From Planctomycetota bacterium (lineage in GTDB: Bacteria; Planctomycetota; UBA8742; UBA2392), in contig JADJRK010000001.1 of assembly GCA_016712285.1 (NCBI GenBank), forward strand, positions 1,178,001 to 1,242,000: a stretch of DNA of 64,000 nucleotides, given 5' to 3'. The notes beneath the pieces were generated by a model. It was not told where the DNA came from. It did no database searches and worked only from the letters and a program-made list of their open reading frames with translations. Shown piece by piece: positions 49,918 to 60,800 of this stretch. The translations under genes were made by a program, and so were the position numbers. The number at the start of each line of letters is the position of its first letter. Positions within the stretch are counted from its first letter, which is position 1.

Positions 49918-50970
49918 CTACTTGCTTACCCCCGGCAGCCGCGTATCGGCCAGCGTCTCGGAGTCGGCACGCGGGATCATCTGGATCAACCGGTCGATGA
50001 TCACGTCGCTGTTGATGCCCTCCGCCTCAGCCGAGAAGTTGGGGATGATGCGGTGGCGCAGCACCGGGTGCACGACGGCGCGGATGTCGTCGCCGCTGAC
50101 GTAGTAGCGCCCGTTCAGCACGGCGCGCGCCTTGGCGCCCAGAATCAGGTATTGGCTTGCGCGGGGGCCCGCACCCCAGGCCAGCAGGCGCTTGATCTCT
50201 TCGGGCGTCTGCGGGTTGTTCAAGCGGGTCAGGCGCGCGAACTGCATGGCGTACTTGATGATGTGCTCGCTGATCGGCACTTTGCGAACCAGCTCTTGCA
50301 GCCGCAGGATCTTGGCGCCATCGAGCACGTTTTCGACCTGGCCGCGATAGGTGGCCGTGGTCATCTTCATGATCTGCATTTCTTCATTTTCGTCGGGGTA
50401 ATCGACGTTGATGTTGAACATGAAGCGGTCCTGCTGCGCTTCGGGCAGCGGATACGTGCCTTCCTGCTCAATCGGGTTCTGCGTTGCCAGCACGAAGAAC
50501 GGCTGCTCAAGCTTGTGCAGGCGTCCGCCGGCGGTGACCTGGTGTTCCTGCATCGCCTCAAGGAGTGCAGCCTGCGTCTTGGGCGGCGTGCGGTTGATTT
50601 CGTCGGCCAGGATGATGTTGGCGAAAATCGGCCCGTGCAGGAATTTGAACTCGCGCTTGCCTGTGCTGCGGTCTTCCTGCAGCACCTCGGTGCCGGTGAT
50701 GTCGCTGGGCATCAAGTCCGGCGTGAACTGGATGCGGCTGAACTTGAGTGACATCGTGTCGGCCAACGTGCGAATGAGCAGCGTCTTGGCCAGACCGGGC
50801 ACACCGACCAGCAGGGCATGGCCCTTGGCAAAGATCGAGATCAGCAACTGCTCGATCACTTCTTCCTGCCCGACCACCACGTTGTGCAACTGCGCCACGA
50901 TGCGGTCGTGGGCGTCGCGCAGGTCAGTCACGGCCTTCAGGTCTTCGCCCTGCAATTGCTGGTCTGCCAT
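49918..50970 (-). CDS. MoxR-type AAA+ ATPase
   Basis: A 350-residue MoxR family ATPase. Walker A is GVPGLAKT (56-63), Walker B IILADEIN (119-126), sensor 1 ATQNP (162-166), and VVVGQEEVIEQLL lies upstream; the C-terminal lid carries GAGPRASQ near 255. MoxR proteins act as chaperone-like remodellers with DUF58 and vWA partners in stress resistance and membrane protein maturation. GAAAGG is six bases before the ATG at 50970. It follows the PQQ-like gene by 33 bases and is followed by the HEAT-like membrane gene. Confidence 0.96.
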   Translation of the reverse strand: MADQQLQGEDLKAVTDLRDAHDRIVAQLHNVVVGQEEVIEQLLISIFAKGHALLVGVPGLAKTLLIRTLADTMSLKFSRIQFTPDLMPSDITGTEVLQEDRSTGKREFKFLHGPIFANIILADEINRTPPKTQAALLEAMQEHQVTAGGRLHKLEQPFFVLATQNPIEQEGTYPLPEAQQDRFMFNINVDYPDENEEMQIMKMTTATYRGQVENVLDGAKILRLQELVRKVPISEHIIKYAMQFARLTRLNNPQTPEEIKRLLAWGAGPRASQYLILGAKARAVLNGRYYVSGDDIRAVVHPVLRHRIIPNFSAEAEGINSDVIIDRLIQMIPRADSETLADTRLPGVSK

Positions 50971-51003
50971 GGTTGCCTTTCTATGTTCGGGGCGCACCCG
51001 AAG

Positions 51004-53526
51004 TTACTTGCCGCCGTCTTGAGCCTTGAACGCGTAGACCCAACGGGCCGACGCCAGAATCACGAATGTCTCTTTCTTTACCGTCGCCGCTTTGCCGGAC
51101 GGAAACTTGTAAGTGTCCCCGTTGCGCAGATGTTCAACGTTGTACACGTTGCCGGTGTCCGGGTCAGTGACCGTTACTGGCTTGTAGCGTGCAATTCCTT
51201 GCTCGTCCTTGTAGGCCTCGCCCCGGCAGTAGACCGTAACTGCCAGCGGCACCTTGTCCGACGTGATGCCGGACAAGCGGCTTTGCGTGATCAGTTTGCC
51301 GCTGTTCACGTCGTAGAAGGCAATCTCGCCCTCAAACGGGATCAGCACACGATTGCCGGCGATCACGCCGCGCCCGATCGGTTGCTTGCCGTAGTCGGCG
51401 GTCTGGTAGTTCAGTTGGCCAAAATCGGCTGCACGCTCGCCGCCTTTTCGGAAATCGGTCAACCCGACCGAGTACACCCGGGTGCGACCCTGGATGATCA
51501 TGCGGTTGTCCACCACGCCGAGAATATGCTCGTACTCGTCGCTGAGTCCCTTGCGGAACATCGGGTACTCCATCATGTGGGTACCCGCCACAGCATCCAG
51601 AATCAGCGCCAGGTCAAAGTCATAGGGCGTCGTCACGACCATGCCCTCGGCCGCAATCGGCGGGCTGGGGAACCAGCCATTGAAGATCTGCGACTTCACG
51701 CGGCCATAGCGCGAGACCCAGCACACCTCACCGGTGATGCGGTCCACCGCGGCCGTCGCCCCGCTGTGTGTCGAGACGTACAGCATGCCACCCTGCTCGG
51801 CAGGCGCGCTGATTTCGGGCACGGTCACCGGCTCAGGGCCCCAGCTCCAGGGCTGGCTCTCCTGGCGGCGCGAACACAGGTGCGCGCGCCATTGCAACTT
51901 GCCTTCGCCGGCTGCGGCGTCTCCCTTGGGTGTCACATCGAAACAGAACATCCAGGCTTCCACCGAGTCTTTTTCGGTGACGGCCCCGGCAATATAAAGC
52001 CGGTTGCCGCGGATCAGCGGCGCGCCCTTGAACACCACGTGCTGCAGAAACTTGTAGTCCTCGTCGCTCTCGACTTTTTTGTTGGGCAGGGTTACACGCA
52101 GCTTGGCGTCGTCGGTGAGGTCCCACGACTGAATCTGGTTGCCGCTGGGCTCGGCGCCTTTTTCGCGGCTTGCGCTGCCGGGGCCCATGACCGCAAACAG
52201 CACGTCGCTCTCGCGTTGGTCAAGATCCCAATGCAGGCGGCCGATGGTGCTGCCCATGACGCGGTACTTCAGGCGTTCCTGCTCACGGCCGCCGTAGTAG
52301 TAGCGGCGGTTTTCCGTGGTCTTGACGGTGTAGCGCACGCCCTTGGGCACCTCAAGCGTGACTGGGTTGGCTTCACGCCCATGCCTGAACCAGAGCAGCT
52401 TTTCATCGCCGCCCTGAAGCTCATCGATTTTGTGAATGAAAAAGCCGGACTCGTGCACGGTCGGAAACGGCACCGGCACAGGCTTGCGCTCTTCGGAGTT
52501 GTACTGGTCGCGCTGCTCGTCTACGCCGGGGATGTTCTTGGCGATCTGTGAGCCCTGCACGCCTTCCAGCGCATCCAGGTCAATCATCTCGCCGATGCCG
52601 ACCACGGGCGGGGCCACACCATTGCGCGCGCCATTGCCGTGCAGCGTAAGCCACCCGTTGGGGCGCAGTTCCGGGCGCTCCTGAGGAGCCGGACTGCTCG
52701 TCAGGTCTTTGACCGCCACGCTGCTTTCAACTTTCACGCCACCGACATCCACAGTGCCCGAGGCGCTGTCGCGTTCGCGCCGGCGCAGCTCTTTGCCCAG
52801 GCGGTAGTTCATACCCGCGTCGCGGCAGGCGCGCACATACAGCACCTGCAGCGCGGGCTCGCGCTCGTAGTACTCGGGCCAGCTTTCCTGCAACTCGTGC
52901 AGCCAGCGCACTGCCAGCACGGCATCGCCGCGCTCAAGCGCGGTCTCAGCCAGCATGCGCAGCGCGGTACGGCCGCTTTGACTGAACTGGTAAAAACGCG
53001 CGCAACGCGCCAGCATGGCCTCATCACCGGCGGCCAACGCCGAACGCAGCAACTCGGCGCCCGGGGCCGCCTGGCGCATGCTCAGTTGGTCACGCAGGGG
53101 CCGGGGCCAGTCACGAATGCGGTAGCGAGAATTGATGTAGTCTGCCAGCGGTACCCACGTCTCGGCGTACACATGCTCGCCGCCCTGCCACTCGGCGCGC
53201 ACCAGCAACTCGGTGTTCACGGGCATGTCGGGCGAGAGCTTGTCCTTGCGCAGGCTTTCGTAGCGCGCCATGGCGTCGCGCCACTTTTCAAGCGCTTCGT
53301 CTTTCTTGCCCTTGCGCTCAAGCGCGATTGCCTCAAGTTCACGGTTGCGTGCTTCGCGCACCGAATACTGCACGTTGGGGTCAATGCGGTTGGGGGGCAG
53401 CGTCAGGTCAGGGTTGATGACGAGTGAATCTTCCGGCTTCTGGGCCTGCAGCACCGGGTCAGCGGGGTTCTGCACCGCGAACATCATGGCGCAGGCCGTG
53501 ATGCCTAAGAGTATGCGCGTTCTCAC
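51004..53526 (-). CDS. Secreted PQQ-like beta-propeller protein with N-terminal TPR region
   Basis: An 840-residue exported protein. A short signal-like helix (residues about 4-20) and a helical N-terminal part to about 260 (ALERKGKKDEALEKWRDAMARYE is TPR-like) precede a beta-propeller. Repeating propeller blades are visible, for example GMLYVSTHSGATAAVDRITGEVCWVSRYG and NRVLIPFEGEIAFYDVNSGKLITQ, which have the A-x-D-x-x-T-G-x-x-x-W pattern of PQQ repeats. No PQQ cofactor residues are assumed; many such proteins are non-enzymatic scaffolds. The start is a GTG with GGAGAAG five bases upstream. Next to MoxR, it may be a folded client or periplasmic partner. Confidence 0.88.
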   Translation of the reverse strand: MRTRILLGITACAMMFAVQNPADPVLQAQKPEDSLVINPDLTLPPNRIDPNVQYSVREARNRELEAIALERKGKKDEALEKWRDAMARYESLRKDKLSPDMPVNTELLVRAEWQGGEHVYAETWVPLADYINSRYRIRDWPRPLRDQLSMRQAAPGAELLRSALAAGDEAMLARCARFYQFSQSGRTALRMLAETALERGDAVLAVRWLHELQESWPEYYEREPALQVLYVRACRDAGMNYRLGKELRRRERDSASGTVDVGGVKVESSVAVKDLTSSPAPQERPELRPNGWLTLHGNGARNGVAPPVVGIGEMIDLDALEGVQGSQIAKNIPGVDEQRDQYNSEERKPVPVPFPTVHESGFFIHKIDELQGGDEKLLWFRHGREANPVTLEVPKGVRYTVKTTENRRYYYGGREQERLKYRVMGSTIGRLHWDLDQRESDVLFAVMGPGSASREKGAEPSGNQIQSWDLTDDAKLRVTLPNKKVESDEDYKFLQHVVFKGAPLIRGNRLYIAGAVTEKDSVEAWMFCFDVTPKGDAAAGEGKLQWRAHLCSRRQESQPWSWGPEPVTVPEISAPAEQGGMLYVSTHSGATAAVDRITGEVCWVSRYGRVKSQIFNGWFPSPPIAAEGMVVTTPYDFDLALILDAVAGTHMMEYPMFRKGLSDEYEHILGVVDNRMIIQGRTRVYSVGLTDFRKGGERAADFGQLNYQTADYGKQPIGRGVIAGNRVLIPFEGEIAFYDVNSGKLITQSRLSGITSDKVPLAVTVYCRGEAYKDEQGIARYKPVTVTDPDTGNVYNVEHLRNGDTYKFPSGKAATVKKETFVILASARWVYAFKAQDGGK

Positions 53527-53703
53527 CGGACTTCTCCGCTGCTGGGTTCGGAGTTCAGGGTGTCACGCTCGGTCTTTGCCGGTTCACTCAACCAGGCGCG
53601 GGCCACCGCACGACTGTCCCTGAGTGCCAATCCTACCTCTATATCTACGCACACGCGCACCCCGGGGTCCAGTATTTCCCCGTAACCTGTTCGCTGATCG
53701 GGG
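53527..53703. promoter_or_regulatory. Intergenic region upstream of the PQQ-MoxR-vWA chain
   Basis: 177 bases between the HEAT protein gene and the PQQ-like gene, probably holding the promoter of the long minus-strand chain. No confident promoter or terminator could be picked by eye. Confidence 0.35.
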
Positions 53704-56034
53704 CTAGCGCTCTTCCAGCTTGCGGATTGCCTCATCAATGTGGCTTCGCACCGGCTCGGCTGTGCTGTCGGTCCGGTCGCGCAACTTGCGCAGCCAGTCG
53801 ACGTCGCGCTTCACGCCAAAGGCCACGATGTAATCGACGCACTTGCGGCGCAGCTGGACGTTCGGCTCTTCGGCCAATTCCTGGATGCGCTTGGCGTACC
53901 CGTCGTCCTTGATCGCAATCAGCACGTCAATCAGCAGCGGCACGCGGTGGTACTCTTTGACGGCACCGGTGGTCAGCGTATCCACGCGCTTGCGAATCTC
54001 GCCGGAAACGTAGTTGAAGTTCGCGCCGTCGTTGACAGCCACCTTCTTGATCAACTCGCCCGCGTCGTATTCGCTGGTGGCGTTGGCCAGCATGCTCAGC
54101 GCCAGATCAAGCACCTTGCGGCGTTTGTCAGCTTCGCCCCACTTGTCCAGGCGGCCCAGCGCGCGCACCGCTTCGCCCTGCATTTTCTGGCTGTCTTCTT
54201 TCAGCGCGGCATCCACAACCTTGTTGGCGTCGATGTCGGTGGCCACCATCGTTACCTGCGCATAGGCAGCGCTGCGGACTTCTTCTTTGTCGTCGGTCAG
54301 CCCGCGCTCGACCATTTCAACCGACTGCTTATTTTCGCCCATGCGCTGCGCGGTGATCACGCCGAACTTGATGGCGGCTGCGCGCACGTTGGCGTCAGGG
54401 TCGCCGAGGCGCGCCTTGATCGCCGGGAACACGTCCTCATCCTTGATGCGGGCGCTGCGCCGGTACGTATCAATGGCACTCAATGCCGCGTTGCGCACTT
54501 CGGCATCCGGCTCTTTCTCGGGGCTCAGGGCATCGAGAAACAGCGGCAGCAGCTCTTTGTCGTCGCTGCGTTGCAGGCCCTGCAATGCATTCTGGCGGGC
54601 CTTGGCGAACTCGGTGCCTGCGGACTTCGCGGCTGCCACCAGCAGGTCCTTGGATTTCTTGAGCGGAATGTAGCTGCGGCCCAGGTTCTGGACCGCCTGT
54701 GCGCGAATCACGCCGTCCTCACTCTTCACCCAGCGCTCAAGGTCGGCAAAGCTGTCTTTTCCGCGGCTTTCGGCGTAGGCGTTGATGCACTGCGCGCGCT
54801 TGGGCACGTCCAGCGTTGTGTCGTCGGCGGCTTCCTTGACCAGGTTGATGCCGTCGGTCTTGAGGCTGGTGCGGTAGTTCAGCAGGTGGTCGATGACCTT
54901 GCCGCGCAACTTCTTGTCCTTTTCCTCGGTCGAGCCGAGAGTGCGATAGGCTGCCACGAACGCCTTGAGTGCGTCTTCACTGTTCAGGCTTGCAAGGTGG
55001 CGGTCAACCAGGTCACTCCAGTAGGTCGCAGCCTTGCCCTCGGGCACCGCCGAGTCGGCAACAGCCAGGAATGCTGTCACGCCCGCGGCACCGAACTCGC
55101 CCATGGTCTGTGCGGCGCGCTGGTGCTGCACGGTGCGGGTTTCGTCCTTGAACACAGTGATCAGAGCGTCCAGCGAGGCCTGCTTGAGGGCGTCGCGCTG
55201 CATCAGCCGGATCGACTGTCCGCGCAATGACACCAGTCCCCCAAACTCGCTCATGGTCGCAACGTCGACCAGGCCCGGCACCGCGCGCGCGTCGGCCAGC
55301 TCGGCCAGGCCAAACAGAGCCGTCAGGCCCAGCGGATTGACGTAGTCCTTGGCCAGCGCACCGGCGCGTTTGCCCTCGGCATCTTTCACACCCAGGCGCT
55401 GGGTCTCCCACAAGTCGAGAAAGGTGTCGGCGCTTGCCATGTGTTTGGTCGCCGTCAGCACACCGATGGCCGCCACACGCAGCAGCACGGGCTTTGCCGC
55501 GTCGGCCAGGATTGGCGCCGCCACTTCCGCACCATCGCGCAGCGCCGCCAGCCCATGCAACGCACCCCAGCGAATGCGGGCGTCCATGGTTTCAGTTGCC
55601 GAAATGCGCTTGAGTTCATTGACCAGCTCGCCACGTTCGGCGGAGGCCGGCTCGTCGCTGTAGATGCGCCCCAGCGCCGAGGCGCAGGCGCCGGCGAGCA
55701 GCGGATAGTTGGGCTTCTCAACGGCATTGGCCTTGAGCAATTCGTTCAGCGTTGCCGCGGCGCGGGTGTCGCCCACGACGCCCAGCAGGCGGGCGCACTC
55801 CAGGCGGCGGGTGCTGCGAGCTGCCTTTTCTTCTGCATTGATGCCGGCGGCATCGGGGTCCTGCTTCAAGCCGTCGTGCAGGTCATCAAAGGCGTCGGCG
55901 CCGGCCTTGGCAAGGCGCTCAATCGCGGCGGAGCGCTTGATGCTGTCACCGAGGTCTTTGACGTCGGCTTCAAAATCGCCGGCGTAGAGAACCGAAGCAA
56001 AGGAAAGGATGGCAAGGATCAATATGCGCTGCAT
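53704..56034 (-). CDS. Secreted HEAT-repeat protein, 776 aa
   Basis: A 776-residue exported protein. Signal peptide MQRILILAILSFASVLYA, cleaved around residue 18. The rest is a long HEAT/armadillo-like solenoid with many repeat pairs such as DPDANVRAAAIKFGVITAQR, LTDDKEEVRSAAYAQVTM and VRNAALSAIDTYRRSA, spaced about 35-40 residues. No catalytic motif. HEAT solenoids bind partners in a large surface groove. It is transcribed in the same direction as the PQQ-like gene, 177 bases upstream of it, so it could head or merely precede that operon. Divergent from rsmB. Confidence 0.86.
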   Translation of the reverse strand: MQRILILAILSFASVLYAGDFEADVKDLGDSIKRSAAIERLAKAGADAFDDLHDGLKQDPDAAGINAEEKAARSTRRLECARLLGVVGDTRAAATLNELLKANAVEKPNYPLLAGACASALGRIYSDEPASAERGELVNELKRISATETMDARIRWGALHGLAALRDGAEVAAPILADAAKPVLLRVAAIGVLTATKHMASADTFLDLWETQRLGVKDAEGKRAGALAKDYVNPLGLTALFGLAELADARAVPGLVDVATMSEFGGLVSLRGQSIRLMQRDALKQASLDALITVFKDETRTVQHQRAAQTMGEFGAAGVTAFLAVADSAVPEGKAATYWSDLVDRHLASLNSEDALKAFVAAYRTLGSTEEKDKKLRGKVIDHLLNYRTSLKTDGINLVKEAADDTTLDVPKRAQCINAYAESRGKDSFADLERWVKSEDGVIRAQAVQNLGRSYIPLKKSKDLLVAAAKSAGTEFAKARQNALQGLQRSDDKELLPLFLDALSPEKEPDAEVRNAALSAIDTYRRSARIKDEDVFPAIKARLGDPDANVRAAAIKFGVITAQRMGENKQSVEMVERGLTDDKEEVRSAAYAQVTMVATDIDANKVVDAALKEDSQKMQGEAVRALGRLDKWGEADKRRKVLDLALSMLANATSEYDAGELIKKVAVNDGANFNYVSGEIRKRVDTLTTGAVKEYHRVPLLIDVLIAIKDDGYAKRIQELAEEPNVQLRRKCVDYIVAFGVKRDVDWLRKLRDRTDSTAEPVRSHIDEAIRKLEER

Positions 56035-56237
56035 GCGTAAGCCCTGTCCGCGTCACAACTACAAACAACGAGCCCGGCGCTTTCGCCGGAGAATTGGGGC
56101 ATGAGCGTAGCATGGTCACACCGTGCGGCAATGGCACGGACCATGCCGGATTCTTGCATGGGCCTGTCCAGAAATCCGCGATCTCCGGTTTGCGGGGCGT
56201 AGACGCTGAACCCGCCAATCGTTACTAACGCTCACTC
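56035..56237. promoter_or_regulatory. Divergent region between HEAT gene and rsmB
   Basis: 203 bases with divergent promoters expected. A 6-bp hairpin CCGGCG-CTTT-CGCCGG at 56074-56089 lies in the leader of the HEAT gene. No promoter hexamers are called. Confidence 0.4.
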
Positions 56238-57749
56238 ATGGACCGACCTCGTGGACGCGCACGTCAACCCGGACCCAACCCCGCACGAAACCAGTGGGGA
56301 CGCGGCGGCGCCAAGCCCAATCGCGGCGCCGAGCGCGCAAAGCCGCACCCGCGCACGCCCCACGCGCTTGACCCGCGCAAAGCCGCCTACGACAGCTTGC
56401 GCCGCATTGAACCCGGCGAACGCATCGAGCCCGCTGTCTTCGGCACCCTGCGCCACCACGGCGCGGACCCGGCCCTGGCCTCGCGTGTCTTGCCGCAAGT
56501 GGAAGATGCCGTGCGATTTTCAGTGCTGTTTGACTACCTGATTTCGCATGTGGCTTCGCGCCCGGTCGCCGAGCTTGACCGCGACGTGCGCGCCGCCCTG
56601 CACATGTTTCTTGCGTGGCTGATCCACGACCCCAAGGCCGCTTACGCGCATGGCAACGCCGCCGTTGACCTGCTGACGGCCAAGCACGCCGGGCGCGGCT
56701 TCGTGAATGCGTGTGCACGCAAGCTGTCAGGATTTTTTCGCATCGAGAACTCCGGGCCCGAAGATTATCGCGGCGCAGCCGAACGCCACGAACAGCTGCC
56801 GCTGTGGGCTGACCGCTGCCGGCTTGGTGCCGGGCGCATGCTGGTTGGCGAGCGCGCGATTTTTCCAGACCCGGTCGCTGACCTGCCGGCGCACCTGTCT
56901 GTTGTCGCAAGCATCCCGCGAGTACTGGTCGATCGGCTGATTGACCAGCACGGCCCGCAATCTGCCATCCAGGCTGCGCTGGCGTGCATCGAGCGCCCGA
57001 TGATCTGGATTCGCCCGAACGCGCTGTTTGCCGAGACGTTTCACCTGCCGCACTGGTGGACGGCGCAGGGCATCGCGGTAATCCAGCACCAGGGCGCGCT
57101 GGCACTGCCCGCCGGTGTCCGGTCGGTCACCGACCATCCCGATTTTTCGCGCGGAGGTTTCTACGTGCAGGACTTCGCGGCCCAGCAAGTGGCGCCGATG
57201 CTGCAAGCCGAAGCAGGCGAGACGCTGCTGGACCTGTGCGCCGCGCCGGGGGGCAAGTCGGGCCATTTGGCCGAGTTGACCGGCGACAAGGCCCGCATTC
57301 TGGCATGCGACCAGTCCGAGGCCAAAGAAGAACGCATTCGCGAGAACATCACACGCATGGGCTATCGCGGCATTGCCACCGTGGTTGCCAATGCAGCCGA
57401 CGTGCGCTTTCCGGAACAGTTCGACCGCGTGCTGATCGATGCCCCGTGCAGCAACAGCGGCGTGCTTGCCCGCCGCGTGGAGGCCCGCCACCGCATCAAC
57501 GACAAGGCGCTGGGCGAGCTGGCGGTGCTGCAGCTCAAGATTCTCGAAAACGCAGCGGCCAACCTGAAGCCCGGGGGCACGATCGTGTACTCGGTGTGCA
57601 GCGTGCTGATGGAAGAGGGCGTTGACGTGGTCCACAAGTTCATCGGTCCGCGCGAGAAAGCCGGCTGGGAAGTGGCCGAAGAGAAGTTCATCCTGCCCGT
57701 GCCGGCCTGGCACGACGGCGGCTACATCTGCCGCATCGTCGCGCCGTGA
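56238..57749 (+). CDS. rsmB: RsmB-like 16S rRNA m5C methyltransferase
   Basis: A 503-residue RNA cytosine-5 methyltransferase of the RsmB/Nop2 family. A basic, Arg/Pro-rich N-terminal tail (about 45 residues) precedes a NusB-like RNA-binding helical domain (about 46-190). The catalytic domain has the SAM-binding DLCAAPGGKSGHL (about 331-343), DAPCS with Cys404 as proton-abstracting cysteine, and YSVCS with Cys454 as the nucleophile in place of the usual YSTCS; EEG replaces EEN after it. The substrate is presumably 16S rRNA. The N-terminal extension is longer than in E. coli RsmB. Monocistronic or followed by the secreted giant gene, 74 bases downstream. Confidence 0.87.
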   Translation: MDRPRGRARQPGPNPARNQWGRGGAKPNRGAERAKPHPRTPHALDPRKAAYDSLRRIEPGERIEPAVFGTLRHHGADPALASRVLPQVEDAVRFSVLFDYLISHVASRPVAELDRDVRAALHMFLAWLIHDPKAAYAHGNAAVDLLTAKHAGRGFVNACARKLSGFFRIENSGPEDYRGAAERHEQLPLWADRCRLGAGRMLVGERAIFPDPVADLPAHLSVVASIPRVLVDRLIDQHGPQSAIQAALACIERPMIWIRPNALFAETFHLPHWWTAQGIAVIQHQGALALPAGVRSVTDHPDFSRGGFYVQDFAAQQVAPMLQAEAGETLLDLCAAPGGKSGHLAELTGDKARILACDQSEAKEERIRENITRMGYRGIATVVANAADVRFPEQFDRVLIDAPCSNSGVLARRVEARHRINDKALGELAVLQLKILENAAANLKPGGTIVYSVCSVLMEEGVDVVHKFIGPREKAGWEVAEEKFILPVPAWHDGGYICRIVAP

Positions 57750-57823
57750 TTTCTGCAATCAGTGGTTGAAGCGCCTCGTGCCCGCTTGGTAGCTTGCCGA
57801 CACATTTGGACCGGGAGGCTCAC

Positions 57824-60800
57824 ATGCGAACTTCTGCGCGAATTGCTGCGCTGTGCTTGCTGTTGCTATTTGGTGCGCTGTCGCACGCGCAGGACGCCGG
57901 GTCGCTGTGGACTCATCTGAACGAGGGCGACAAGCATGTAAGCGCCGGAAAGTTTGCCGAAGCCCACCAGTCGTACATGTCTGCGCTGCATCTGTCCCGC
58001 CTGATCGACAGCACGTATCACGAGGGGCGCGCGCTGCTCGGGCTTGCCAAGCTTCACGACCGCACCGATTACCCAGGCGCCCAGCGAGCCATGGTGGCCG
58101 AACTGTATCGGCAAGGCATCGCGTCGCTGGTGAGCTATCGTTCGAATTTTGAGGCCATGGAGGCGGCCCTGCTGCTTGCCGCCCACGAGAGAGCACACGA
58201 GCGTGAACCCGACCAGTTGTTGGTCAACGACCTGACGCTGGCTGTCGCAATCTCGGGCCCGGCGTGGACGATGAACCACCTGATCCGGGGCAAGTTTACC
58301 CTGCCGCCGGAATTTCATGACGTGCAGAACGAGTGGATGCTCGCAAGGCTGGCGCTGGACGCGGGGTCCACGGCCTCGGGGGCTGACCGCGCGATTGCCG
58401 CAATTGAAGCCATGGAAAAGGCAAAGCTGGCCTTGGCCGGTGTCGAGGCGCGCCTATGGCTGTGCAAGGAATTGGTAAAGCCCGCGCACGCAAAGATCGG
58501 CGCCACGCGGGTGCCTGACATTGCGGGCCCGGCAATAGACACGGCGGCCGCGCGTGCATGGCGATTCGCCGGGTTTGAACTTTGTGTGCTCATGGCGCGC
58601 ACCAACAGGGACGATGCCAAGGCGCTTGCAGCAGCGCGCGAAACCGTTCGCCTGGCGGGACACAGCTGGTACCGCTCGTCTACGACTTGCGCGGATGCGC
58701 TGGCTGTGCTTGCCCGTCTCGCGCCCGCAACAGAGCGCACGGCTTGGCAGGGCGAGTTTGCCCGTGCCTTGAACACCATCGCGGCGAATTGCCGACTGAG
58801 ACTGCTCGATGCCCTGGGCCACGGCGGTACACAGTGGGCACCTGCCGATCTGCTCGAGTTCCTGCGGCGCCACGCCGCCACGTACCCCGCCTTGCGCGAG
58901 CGCATGCAACACATTGAGCGCCTGGCCAGCCGCGTCGACAACGCCACCCCCGTGCCGACCGAAGCGCAGCGCGCGCAGTTTCGCAAGCGCTTTGAAGCTG
59001 CCGCCAAGGACCCCAATTCCCTGGCCGCCGCCTCCATCATGGCGGAGTTGGCGGGACGCGACGAGGTGGTGGACCTGCTGCTGAACAACCTTGAGTCGGA
59101 CAAGCCACTGCTCGAGTGCGCACAGGCGCTGGAGTCGCTGGCGCGCGTCGAACACCTGCCGCGCCTGCTGAAGCTGGCACTGTCGCCAGACGCAAACGTG
59201 GCTGCCAGCGCAGCCGCCTGCGTAATGCGGCTGGTCAAAGAGGGCGCCCGCCCGGACCTGAAGGCCGTGCTGGCGTCAGAATCGCTTGGCGCAATCGCCC
59301 GCGCGTGGCTGTTGGGGGCGCTTGCCCTCTCGGGCGACGAGAGCGGGGTGGCCGGCCTGCGCAAGATGGCGGCTTTGCCCGAGGGTGACGCCGGCGCAGC
59401 CATGGCGCTGTTTGTATTGGCATCGCTGGGTGACGTCGTCGCCGGCGCAGAACTGTTCCGGCGTCTGCCATTTGACAAACACCCGGACTTCTACGGCAAC
59501 AACCTCGCACGGGCCTGCACCGACCACGTCGCGGGAATGCTCTACAACCTCAAGCACAACAACCGTCCCGGCGCACGGGCCAAATGGATGCATCGCGAAA
59601 GCCGCAGCCAGGCCGAGGCCGGGTCTGGCGAGCACCTGTTGTACCTGGCAGCGCGCGACCGGCGCGAATCCAACCACCTGACGCAGCTTGCCCCGCTGGA
59701 AAAGTTGCGCGACATCGCACGGGGACCGTGGCGCGAGCTGTACCAGTGGGCGATCGATCGAGCCATCAAGGAATATCCCGAGACACACGCCGACCATGAT
59801 CGCGGTGCAGCCGCCGCCACGCCGCCCGAAAGTCTTGGGGGCAGTGAACTCGACCATCCCGAAAGCGAACTGCGCCCAAGCGCAGACGGAGTATGGCTGC
59901 GCTGGAAGTCAGGCAGCACGGACTGCCATCTCTCCCTGCACAAGCGACTAACCGACTGCGCGCTTGAGGACAACAGCATCACGTTGACGATTTCTGATTT
60001 GCGACGGCGCGTGCGCTACAGCCAATCCGACGATGAGGTGCGCAGCCTCGCGGCGGCGCTGGATCAGCTGTACGAGTCGGCTGAGCTGCAAATCCCGGAT
60101 CACGATCCCATACCGATGACCATCGCGTTCAAAGGCTATAGCTGGCGCGATGAAGAAGAAGCAACCCGCGGGCGCAACGTGCCGGGCAAGATCACCAGTC
60201 TCGTGAACCCCGAACGCTGGCAGAATCCCGAGTACGACGGCAACGTCAAGTTCACTGCAGCTCTGCCCGAGCCGGACAAGGAGATGGGCATCGTCATCCC
60301 GCTGGAGGAACTGTCCAAGGCCGTGCTGGTGGTGAAGGTCAAGCTGTTTGGCCAGTCTGGAGTTCTGCGCTTCAGGCTGACGCCGTTGCAGGAGTCCATG
60401 GCTGAGTTGCCGGACCTTGCCGTGAACTCGTTTACGATGGAACCCAGTGGCGCCAAGCCCGACCAGATGGTCGTTGTCGAGGTCGGCGCTACAAATCTGG
60501 GACGAACGGTGACCAAGGCCGGAAGCTGCACGCTGCGCTTTTACGTCAAGAACCCGCAGTACGGTGAGGGCTTCCGCGTCGTGGCCGAGCAACGATTCGA
60601 AGCCGTGGGTTGGCGACACGGCGAGCGCAAGTGGTTCAAGTTGCTGCCGGTCATCGGGCGCGAACACTTCTTGAACCGCTATAGCCACACCTACGTGCCG
60701 GAAGCTGGCGACGTGGAGTTTCTCGTGATGCTGGACCCATTTGACCAGTGCAAAGAATCCGACAAGGAAAACAACAAGTCCGGCCGACTGCTGGATTGGG

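Noticed and set aside
53740..55230. Plus-strand open frame of 496 codons opposite the HEAT gene
   Set aside because: Antisense shadow of a repeat protein; apparent repeats come from the HEAT units read backwards.
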